Assembly: GCA_036227345.1 (NCBI GenBank)
Contig: CP109468.1
Span: 2,232,001-2,296,000 of the forward strand
Source: Streptomyces sp. NBC_01463
GTDB taxonomy: Bacteria; Actinomycetota; Actinomycetes; Streptomycetales; Streptomycetaceae
Reading direction: 5' to 3'
DNA: 64,000 nt
Shown here: in pieces, positions 1 through 6,716 of the stretch
Layout of the letters: each line of letters starts with the position of its first letter
Numbering within the stretch: position 1 is the stretch's first letter
Made by a program: the position numbers and the translations under genes
The notes under the pieces: generated by a model
Told to the model about the DNA's origin: nothing
What the model saw: the letters and a program-made list of their open reading frames with translations, nothing else
Database searches by the model: none

Positions 1-186
1 CTGGACGCTGGATGTTTCGTCACCCAGGGGATTGACAGGCCCCTCGCCGGTCAGACCCGGCAGGTGCCACTCGCAAAAAGCTTGCGCACCACCGGCTCCC
101 ACAGCGGGCTCGTGCGGGTCACGCATGGGATGACATGCGCCTCGCCTCTGCATGAGTGTGTGCGGAGATGGACGCGCTTCGAGTAT
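1..186. other. window edge, no gene recognised
   Basis: No coding region with plausible codon use and a start could be supported here. The stretch may hold the downstream flank of the small membrane protein gene that ends at 187, or the tail of a gene outside the window. Confidence 0.4.
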
Positions 187-525
187 CTACGTCCACGCGA
201 CGGCCACGACCGCTGCCCCAGCCGTGAACGACCCGACGGCGTAGAAGGCCCACGGTTGCTTGTTTCGCATGCCCACGAGGGCGGTCACCGCCACCAGGAC
301 GTCCAAGGCCAGTTTCACCGCCATCTTCGCGTCAACCACCGTCAGGTCCAGGGATATTCGGGTCCAGATGAGTCCCGTACCGGTGACCAGTTGGACGACC
401 GCACTCGTCAGCATGTAGCTGCCGGCCACCGGGTCTTTTCCTCTCAACTGGAAGAAGAAGCCACCCATGAGCGCGGCGAACCCGAAGAGGTGGAAGACAA
501 GGAACACGTACCGAATGATCTCCAT
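187..525 (-). CDS. small four-helix membrane protein
   Basis: Protein of 112 residues that is almost entirely hydrophobic. Four membrane segments are visible at roughly residues 5-27, 37-56, 66-86 and 90-111, with a short charged loop (RGKDP) after the first. No catalytic motif is visible, and I do not recognise a named family beyond conserved actinobacterial membrane protein. It lies on the same strand as, and 219 bases downstream of, the ECF41 sigma gene, so it could be read from that locus or from its own promoter. The Shine-Dalgarno before the ATG is weak. Function unknown; small DoxX-like or sensor-accessory proteins are possible but unsupported. Confidence 0.7.
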   Translation of the reverse strand: MEIIRYVFLVFHLFGFAALMGGFFFQLRGKDPVAGSYMLTSAVVQLVTGTGLIWTRISLDLTVVDAKMAVKLALDVLVAVTALVGMRNKQPWAFYAVGSFTAGAAVVAVAWT

Positions 526-744
526 GCCAGTGATCTTTCTATAGATTCAGAACCGAGTTGATGATTCTTCACAGGAATTCGGCCACGCCCGTATCACTCT
601 GCCGACCGCTGACGTCACGACCCGCAGCGCCTGTCGGGTCGTCACGGACAGGTCGCTGTCGCCGCGAACCCTGACCCGCGTGAGACCTTCGAACTCGGGC
701 CGTTTCAGATGACGTCGAACTCGGATCGATGACCCAGGGAGAGT

Positions 745-1644
745 TCAGCGCAAGGTGAGCGGGGTCTCGGATGCGATGCGGGAGAGCTTCTCAGGGTTGC
801 GGACGACGTAGAGGCCGGTGATGCGGTCGGCCTGCACATGGGCTGCGATGATGCTGTCCAGCTCACCGTCCAGGTGGACCGCCAGGGCCGGGCTGCCGTT
901 GACCATGGTGTGGCTGAAGGCTATCGGGATCGTGTTCCTGCCGAGTCCACCGGCCAAGAGGCGGGCCACCTTGTCGGCGCCGACGATCGGCCGCAGGGCG
1001 GCGTGCTTCACGCCGCCGCCGTCACCTATGTAGACGATTTCAGGCGCGAGTATGTCGAGCAGACCCTGAAGGTCCCCGCCGTTCAGTGCCCGCACGAACG
1101 AATCCACGGCCGCCCGCGTCCGGCGCTGGGAAACGACGGTGCGCGGGCGCCGGGCATCGACGTGCCGACGTGCCCGGTGCGCGATCTGACGCACAGCTTC
1201 CGGGGACTTGTCGACCGCCGCCGCGATCTCGTCGTAGCCGACGTCGAAGACCTCCCGCAGCACGAAAACGGCTCGCTCGGTCGGCGACAGTGTTTCCAGG
1301 ACCAGCATCACCGCCATCGAGACACTCTCGGCGAGTTCGACGTCCTGGGCCACGTCCGGCGTGGTCAGCAACGGCTCCGGCAGCCACGGACCCACGTAAG
1401 ACTCCTTGCGCCGGGACATGGTGCGCAGCCGGTTGAGCGCCTGCCGCGTCGTGATCCGGACCAGGTACGCACGCTGGTCGCGCACCTGCTCAAGGTCGAC
1501 CTCGACCCACCGCAACCAGGTCTCCTGCAGGACGTCCTCGGCATCGGCCGCCGAGCCGAGCATTTCGTACGCGACGGTGAAAAGCAGATTACGGTGCGCG
1601 ACGAATGTCTCGGTCGCGCCGTCCATGACGTGATCATCACTCAT
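745..1644 (-). CDS. sigJ-like: ECF41-family RNA polymerase sigma factor (SigJ-like) with SnoaL-type C-terminal domain
   Basis: Extracytoplasmic-function sigma factor of 299 residues. Sigma region 2 (about 15-80, with the DAEDVLQETWLRW segment) and region 4 (about 115-170) are followed by a NTF2/SnoaL-like domain of about 100 residues. The three ECF41 signatures are present: WLPEP at 87-91 in the linker, DGGG at about 208-211, and NPEKL at 283-287. In characterised ECF41 proteins the C-terminal domain replaces an anti-sigma factor and tunes activity. I chose the ATG at 1644 because a GGAGGGAGAGG ribosome site lies just upstream; an in-frame ATG at 1677 directly abuts the upstream stop. It is probably cotranscribed with the oxidoreductase, the classic ECF41 partner. 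Confidence 0.92.
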   Translation of the reverse strand: MSDDHVMDGATETFVAHRNLLFTVAYEMLGSAADAEDVLQETWLRWVEVDLEQVRDQRAYLVRITTRQALNRLRTMSRRKESYVGPWLPEPLLTTPDVAQDVELAESVSMAVMLVLETLSPTERAVFVLREVFDVGYDEIAAAVDKSPEAVRQIAHRARRHVDARRPRTVVSQRRTRAAVDSFVRALNGGDLQGLLDILAPEIVYIGDGGGVKHAALRPIVGADKVARLLAGGLGRNTIPIAFSHTMVNGSPALAVHLDGELDSIIAAHVQADRITGLYVVRNPEKLSRIASETPLTLR

Positions 1645-1677
1645 GACCTGATCCTCTCCCTCCCGGTCCGTCCGCAT

Positions 1678-2880
1678 CTAGGAAACCTGTTCGGCAACCG
1701 GCACTTCGGAGCGCATGGCCTCCAATGCCTCCCGGCGTCCGGAACCTCCCTTCATGCGGTGAAGGCTGTACCCACCGGGCTTGTGTGCCTCGTCAGCCAA
1801 GTGCTTCACGATGCCCTTGCACACGCCTTCCTTCATCTTCGCGCCGAGCCGACCGCCGACGTGGAACCAGATCGCGACGTCGGACCTGTTGCCGAACTGG
1901 AAGATGCCGGTGGCCCGGCCCAGGCTGATGCACTGCGCTCCGAACGACTGGTTGAGGGTCTCGGGCTGTTCACCCGCCAACCGGCTGAGCACCGTGTCGG
2001 CGGCCCGCGCGCCCAGTGGCATCGCCGTCTGGCAGCTCATCCGCAGCGGCAGACCCGACGGTGCCGCCGAGTCCCCGGCCGCGACGATGCGGTCGTCATC
2101 CACGCTCGTCAGCGTCTCGTCCGTGAGCAGGCGGCCCAGGGCATCGGTGCTCAGCGCACTGCGGGAGGCCAGGTCCGGCACGCCGAAGCCTGCGGTCCAG
2201 ATGGTCACCGCGCTGGGCAGCTCCCGGCCGTCGGCAAGCCGTACCGCATCCCGTGTCACCGCCGTCACCCTCGTGGCGGCTCCTTCCACGATCTTCACCC
2301 CGAGCGCCGCCAGTCGCCCGGCCACTGACCGTCGACCCCTCCGGTGCAGGTACGGCCCAAGCACCCCACCGCAGACGAGGGTCACGCTGCGGCCCTGATC
2401 CGCCAGCTCGGCGGCGGTCTCGATGCCCGTCGGACCGGCTCCGACCACCGTCACCGCGGCCGACGCGGGCGAGGCCTCGAGGACCGGAAGCAGCCCCTGC
2501 GCCTCCTCCAGGCTCGCGAGCGGGTAGGCGAACTCGGCCGCCCCGCGCACCTGAGGGTCGGCGCTGCCACTACCCACCGCGTAGACCAGGTAGTCGTAAC
2601 CGACCACACCACCGCTCGCCAGCTCCACACCGCGCCCCGCCGCATCGATCCGCGTCACGCTGTCGACGACCAACCGCACGCCCGCAGCCAAGACCTCCTG
2701 GTAGCCGACGACAGCGGCGTCGGTCCCGCCGACCAGTTGGTGCAGGCGGACCCGGTGGACGAAGGTCGGGCGCGAGTTGATCAGCGTCACGGTCACGTCG
2801 TCGTGCCGCGTCAGGCGATTGGCCGCCATGACACCTGCGTACCCCCCGCCGATCACCACGACGTCGGTGTTCTCAAACAT
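1678..2880 (-). CDS. FAD/NAD(P)-dependent oxidoreductase (type II NADH dehydrogenase-like), ECF41 partner
   Basis: Flavoprotein of 400 residues. The N-terminal FAD-binding Rossmann motif GGGYAGVMAA is at about 11-20, a second NAD(P)H Rossmann motif VVGAGPTGIETA is at about 144-155, and the FAD-contacting segment IVAAGDSAAPSG is near 264-275. This is the NDH-2/pyridine nucleotide-disulfide reductase architecture; the substrate cannot be read from sequence. ECF41 sigma factors are characteristically encoded beside carboxymuconolactone decarboxylase, oxidoreductase or epimerase (COE) genes, and this is the O member. A candidate ECF41 promoter lies 35 bases upstream of the ATG, and a GGGAG ribosome site precedes the start. 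The sigma gene follows without a gap large enough for its own promoter. Confidence 0.88.
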   Translation of the reverse strand: MFENTDVVVIGGGYAGVMAANRLTRHDDVTVTLINSRPTFVHRVRLHQLVGGTDAAVVGYQEVLAAGVRLVVDSVTRIDAAGRGVELASGGVVGYDYLVYAVGSGSADPQVRGAAEFAYPLASLEEAQGLLPVLEASPASAAVTVVGAGPTGIETAAELADQGRSVTLVCGGVLGPYLHRRGRRSVAGRLAALGVKIVEGAATRVTAVTRDAVRLADGRELPSAVTIWTAGFGVPDLASRSALSTDALGRLLTDETLTSVDDDRIVAAGDSAAPSGLPLRMSCQTAMPLGARAADTVLSRLAGEQPETLNQSFGAQCISLGRATGIFQFGNRSDVAIWFHVGGRLGAKMKEGVCKGIVKHLADEAHKPGGYSLHRMKGGSGRREALEAMRSEVPVAEQVS

Positions 2881-2914
2881 GATGTCTCCCTCGTTTCGAG
2901 CGGTTCGAGCTCAA

Positions 2915-2941
2915 GACACCGCCTGCACGCCCCCTGTGACA
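2915..2941 (-). promoter_or_regulatory. candidate ECF41 promoter
   Basis: On the minus strand TGTCACA (2941-2935) is followed after 16 bases by TGTC (2918-2915). The published ECF41 consensus is TGTCACA, about 16 bases, then CGTC, so only one base differs. It precedes the oxidoreductase-sigma operon, as expected for sigma autoregulation. Confidence 0.6.
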
Positions 2942-3137
2942 TCGTGTGACCCAGATCTCCATGCGCGTGCTCTGCCGGCCCGCCGACTGCGCCTTCCTCG
3001 CCGACTCCCACAAGGGCCGCGCGCACACGGCCTTCTACAGAGTGCTGCTGCTGGCAGCGGGATGCCCCCAGGCCACGCACCGTGATGCGCGTCTGCTCCT
3101 ACTCAGAACGAGGACGATCAGCCCGATGGCCGAAGTT

Positions 3138-4037
3138 CTAGGCGGTTTTGAGGAGTTGCTTCCGCAGCAGGGTGGCGCCGGACTCGGCAAGCCAGTCCCC
3201 GAGCGTCCGCAGTCCGGGATGGATGATGCGCAGGGTCTCGATGTCTGCATGCCAGCGCGATCCGGCTGCCCAGCGCTCCCGGACCTGAACGATCTCGGGG
3301 TTGAGTGCCGCCGCCTCGGCGTGAGTGATCTGCTCGTAGCGAATGGCGGCACCAGTGGCCTCGCTGATCGCGGCAACCGCTTCGACAGGGGTAGGGGCAT
3401 CCCCGGCCAGCTCCAGAGTCCGTCCAGCGAACCGGTCCGGCTGATCGAAAGCCAGCGCCGCGAACTCGGCGATGTCCTCCACCGCGATGATCTGGACAGG
3501 TTCGTACGGCGGGAAAATGTGTCGGTGCACGCCCTGGGCGATGCCGTCGAGACCGATGGGCGTCGAACCGAGAAAGTTCGACATAAACCGCACCGGGCGC
3601 AGAACCGTCACCGACCGGATCCGCTCACGCAGGTAGTCCTCGATGCGTCTCTTCCCCTCGGAGCCACCTGGACGACCCGGCGTGGACGCGATGCCCGAGA
3701 ACACGACGTGCTCGACTCCCACTGACGCCGCGGCATCGATCAGGGCCCGGCCGCGGGTGAACTCACGCTCCACGTCGGAACCGGCCGGTCCGAAGGCCAC
3801 GGGCGGTACGGCGAACAGTGCCGCTGCTCCCTCCAGCGCAGCAGGCAGACTCGAACGGTCATCGAAGTTGCCACGCACGAGCTCGGCTCCTGCGGCTTCA
3901 AGTGATGTGGCGGCGGGTGCCGTCGTGTCCCGTACGAGCGCACGGACCGGCCTTCCGGCCGCCAGGAGCCGGTGTGCGGTGGCGCCGCCCTGCCGACCGG
4001 TCGCACCGGTCACGACGACCAAACGGTCACTACTCAT
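3138..4037 (-). CDS. NmrA/SDR-family NAD(P)-binding epimerase-like protein
   Basis: Atypical short-chain dehydrogenase of 299 residues. The glycine motif TGATGRQGG at about 9-17 binds NAD(P), and the segment VFSGIAST is near the position of the usual catalytic Tyr/Lys region, which is not intact. This is typical of NmrA-like redox sensors and of NAD(P)H:quinone reductases. Reaction unknown. It is probably the epimerase-type (E) member of the COE set that accompanies ECF41 sigma factors. The start at 4037 has a GGAGGA site; a longer reading frame to 4112 lacks one. It diverges from the TetR gene at 4143, which may repress it. Confidence 0.82.
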   Translation of the reverse strand: MSSDRLVVVTGATGRQGGATAHRLLAAGRPVRALVRDTTAPAATSLEAAGAELVRGNFDDRSSLPAALEGAAALFAVPPVAFGPAGSDVEREFTRGRALIDAAASVGVEHVVFSGIASTPGRPGGSEGKRRIEDYLRERIRSVTVLRPVRFMSNFLGSTPIGLDGIAQGVHRHIFPPYEPVQIIAVEDIAEFAALAFDQPDRFAGRTLELAGDAPTPVEAVAAISEATGAAIRYEQITHAEAAALNPEIVQVRERWAAGSRWHADIETLRIIHPGLRTLGDWLAESGATLLRKQLLKTA

Positions 4038-4142
4038 ATCGTCCTCCGCCTCGGGATGGTCGGTGGGCCCAGTCGGATTGGGCCCGGGGCCGATGTGGAA
4101 TGCTCCACCCATTTCAGCGGCACGGACAAGGAATTACGTGAC

Positions 4143-4892
4143 ATGACCGCAGCCCCCCAGGACGCCGGTCGGGCCGATGCCCGCCGTAACCGCAGGAAGG
4201 CACTCGCCGCCGCTTCGCAAGCGTTGGACGAGCACGGCCCGGACCTCTCACTCGGCGCGATCGCGCGGCAGGCGGGGGTCGGCGCCGGCGCCGTGTACCG
4301 ACACTTCCCAAGTAAGGAGATTCTGCTGGAGGCCGTACTTGTCCAGCAGGTCGACGACCTGGTGGAGACCGCTCGGCAGTGGGCGGCCCGCTCGGATCCT
4401 GCCGCGGCATTCTTCGGCTTCCTCCTGGAGGTCGTCGAAACGTCCCACGGGCGTCATCACGCATGCGATGCCCTGACCACGCGAACGACCTGGCCACGGC
4501 CGCTCTTGGCCGCATCGACACGGCGGTTCCGCCAGGCACTTGAGCAACTGCTCCGCGCCGCACAGCAGGCTGGTGGGGTCCGCACCGACGTCACCATGGA
4601 CGATGTCGCGGCCTTCACCGTCGGGTGCGCGACGATACGGGCCGCGCACCGCGACCGGAACGGCGGCACCCGCATGGTGCGGCTGGCACTGGAGAGCCTG
4701 CGGGCCTCCTCGTTCGTAACGGAAGGGCGCGGGTTTCGTTACTCTCCCCGCGCGCCTCACGGAGCATCACGGTGCGAGGAATGCGGGGTCCGGCTCAAGA
4801 CCCGGTCCACCGGGCGCCCGGCGCGCTACTGCGGAGCGACCTGCCGACAACGAGCGCATCGCCGCCGCCTCGGCACGGCAACGCGTTCCTAG
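4143..4892 (+). CDS. TetR-family regulator with Cys-rich C-terminal tail
   Basis: Repressor-type protein of 249 residues. The TetR helix-turn-helix is at about 15-60 (LGAIARQAGVGAGAVYRHFP), followed by the helical ligand domain to about residue 195. Unusually, the last 40 residues carry a CEEC ... CGATC pattern (C-x2-C-x15-C-x3-C) followed by RQRAHRRR, resembling a small zinc-binding finger found at the ends of various actinobacterial DNA-binding proteins. The ATG is preceded by AAGGA. Divergence from the NmrA-like gene, 105 bases away, suggests that this is the target. The ligand is unknown. Confidence 0.85.
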   Translation: MTAAPQDAGRADARRNRRKALAAASQALDEHGPDLSLGAIARQAGVGAGAVYRHFPSKEILLEAVLVQQVDDLVETARQWAARSDPAAAFFGFLLEVVETSHGRHHACDALTTRTTWPRPLLAASTRRFRQALEQLLRAAQQAGGVRTDVTMDDVAAFTVGCATIRAAHRDRNGGTRMVRLALESLRASSFVTEGRGFRYSPRAPHGASRCEECGVRLKTRSTGRPARYCGATCRQRAHRRRLGTATRS

Positions 4893-5007
4893 TGGAAGGC
4901 TGGACCTGAATCCGAGCTCCCAAGCTCGGCGGCGCCCCCGGCCGGATCGCCGCGGGTTCACGATCTGGATGGCCGCCCACGCCTTTTGGCGATCAGAGCT
5001 GCTTTCA

Positions 5008-5030
5008 CTGGTCAAACCCTGTTTGACCAG
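5008..5030. repeat. perfect 10-base inverted repeat, 3-base spacer
   Basis: CTGGTCAAAC and GTTTGACCAG are separated by CCT. It could fold as a tight hairpin (terminator) or be a dimer-binding operator. No T-run follows on either strand. Confidence 0.7.
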
Positions 5031-5106
5031 AAGCCTTCGGCACCCTGCCTCGCGGACTTCCCTATCAGGCCGGCGACGCAACACACCTGACACCCCATCA
5101 GTACAA

Positions 5107-5143
5107 GCGTCAAATGAGCGTCACGGGCGTCATTTCAGCGTCA
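5107..5143. repeat. GCGTCA four-copy direct repeat
   Basis: GCGTCA occurs at 5107, 5118, 5127 and 5138. It is arranged as two copies of the unit GCGTCA-N5-GCGTCA (5107-5123 and 5127-5143), offset by 20 bases. The 11-base spacing inside each unit places the copies on one face of the helix. Confidence 0.75.
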
Positions 5144-5198
5144 GGATATCGCCCGTGACACCCGCGCCGCACATAAGGCCCACGCTCAAAACCACAGG

Positions 5199-6602
5199 TC
5201 AGGCACCCTTAGTGACCGGCTCAAGGATCGCGACGCATTCAACGTGATGCGTCATCGGAAACAGATCGAACGCCCTCAGCGTCCGCACCTTGTAGCCGCC
5301 CTCCGCGAAGTACGCCAGGTCCCGCGCCAGCGCCGCCGGGTCGCAGGCCACGTACGCGATCTTGCGGGCCCCGAGGCCCGAGAGGCGCTTGACGACCTGC
5401 TTGCCCGCTCCCGCGCGCGGCGGGTCCAGGACGATCAGGTCGCATTCGGTGATGCCCGTGCGCGGCAGGATCTGGTCGACCTTGCCGTGCTCGATGCGGA
5501 CCCGCTCCAGGTCCTTGAGGTTGTGGCGGGCGTCCTCGACCGCGCGCTTGCCGGACTCGATGCCGAGCACCGCGCCCTTCTCGCCGATGCGCTGGCCGAT
5601 GGCGCCGGCGAACAGGCCGACGCCGCAGTAGAGGTCGAGCGCCATGTCGTTCTTGCGGGGCAGCAGGCCCTGCATGACAGCGCGGACGAGGGTGTCCGCG
5701 GCCTGCGGGTGGACCTGCCAGAAGCCGCCGGAGCCGACTCGGTAGGTGCGGTCGTCGGCGCGTTCGCGGACGAAGCCGCGGCCGTGGACGCGGTGCACGC
5801 CGCCGTCGCGCTCGTCCACGCGCAGGACAGAAACGGGCTTGTCGAGCTCGACCAGCGGGAGGCGGCCGCCCTCGCGCGGGGTGAGGATGACCTGGCGGTC
5901 GTGGGAGCCGGTGGCGGCGATGGCCTCCACGGTGGCCATCTGGGGCCAGTCCTGCTTCTCGATGCCGAGCTCGGTGACGCCGGGCGCGGCGATCATGCAC
6001 TGGTCGATGATCTCGATGTCGTGCGAGCGGTGCTTGCGCAGGCCGACGCGGCCGTCCGCGTCGATGGCGTACTGGACGCGGGTGCGCCAGGCGGGCACCT
6101 CGCCGGGCGGGAGCTTGTCGCCATCGGCCGGCATGACGGTGCCGTCCCAGCCCGCCTCCTCCGGGGTGAGGCCCGCGAGGCGCTGGAGCTGCTCGGCGAT
6201 CACTTCGCCCTTGAGCCGGCGCTGGGCGCCCGGCTTGGCGTGCTGCCAGTCGCAGCCGCCGCACTTGCCGGGGCCGGCGAACGGGCACGGGGCCTTCACG
6301 CGGTCCTTGGATTCCTCGATGATCCGTACCGCGTCGGCGCGCAGGAAACGGGAGTCGGCGGCGCCGTCGGTGACCTTGGCGATGACCTTCTCGCCCGGGA
6401 GGGTGTGGCGTACGAACAGGACCTGGCCCTCGGACGTGCGGGCGATGCAGTGGCCGCCGTGGGCGACCGGGCCGACCTCGACCTCGTACTCCCGGCCGAC
6501 CAGTGACTCCGCGGCCTGGGACTCCGCGGCCTGGGACTCCTCGGTCCGCAGCTCCCCGGTCTGCGTCTCCCCGGTCTGCGGCGAAGTGGATTCGTTCTGC
6601 AT
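5199..6602 (-). CDS. TrmA/RumA-family class I SAM-dependent RNA (uracil-5-)-methyltransferase
   Basis: RNA m5U methyltransferase of 467 residues. A variable, Glu-rich N-terminus with ESQAA repeats (about 1-33) precedes a TRAM RNA-binding domain (about 35-95). A four-Cys iron-sulfur cluster follows (C106, C114, C117 and a Cys in QCMI near 198). The Rossmann domain has the SAM loop DLYCGVGLF, the DPPRAG motif, and YVACDPAALARDL holding the catalytic cysteine. It probably modifies tRNA or 23S rRNA; which position cannot be told. It lies downstream of the KimA-type gene on the same strand but behind a hairpin at 6630-6680. Confidence 0.93.
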   Translation of the reverse strand: MQNESTSPQTGETQTGELRTEESQAAESQAAESLVGREYEVEVGPVAHGGHCIARTSEGQVLFVRHTLPGEKVIAKVTDGAADSRFLRADAVRIIEESKDRVKAPCPFAGPGKCGGCDWQHAKPGAQRRLKGEVIAEQLQRLAGLTPEEAGWDGTVMPADGDKLPPGEVPAWRTRVQYAIDADGRVGLRKHRSHDIEIIDQCMIAAPGVTELGIEKQDWPQMATVEAIAATGSHDRQVILTPREGGRLPLVELDKPVSVLRVDERDGGVHRVHGRGFVRERADDRTYRVGSGGFWQVHPQAADTLVRAVMQGLLPRKNDMALDLYCGVGLFAGAIGQRIGEKGAVLGIESGKRAVEDARHNLKDLERVRIEHGKVDQILPRTGITECDLIVLDPPRAGAGKQVVKRLSGLGARKIAYVACDPAALARDLAYFAEGGYKVRTLRAFDLFPMTHHVECVAILEPVTKGA

Positions 6603-6629
6603 GAGGGGAGGGCTCCAGAGATCAGGGGA

Positions 6630-6680
6630 AAGCGGCCGGACAACAACCTACGAGTCTACGTGGGTGCCGTCCGGCCGCTT
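6630..6680 (-). terminator. long-loop hairpin after the K+ importer gene
   Basis: AAGCGGCCGGAC (6630-6641) pairs perfectly with GTCCGGCCGCTT (6669-6680) around a 27-base loop. It lies in the 114-base gap between the importer stop and the methyltransferase start, so it probably separates the two transcripts. Confidence 0.6.
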
Positions 6681-6716
6681 ACCACCGATGAGAGGGCCCT
6701 GTCAGCCCCGGCGGTG

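Larger units (their letters stand above)
4893..5198. other. convergent intergenic region with direct repeats and a dyad
   Basis: No gene was found. The stretch lies between two convergent genes and yet carries operator-like elements: a 10-base-arm palindrome at 5008-5030, and four GCGTCA copies at 5107-5143, both listed separately. Confidence 0.6.

Noticed and set aside
838..2328. long plus-strand frame over the ECF41 sigma and oxidoreductase genes
   Set aside because: Low-complexity shadow; the minus-strand genes carry all motifs.
2946..3725. plus-strand frame opposite the NmrA-like gene
   Set aside because: Shadow; codon use is random on that strand.
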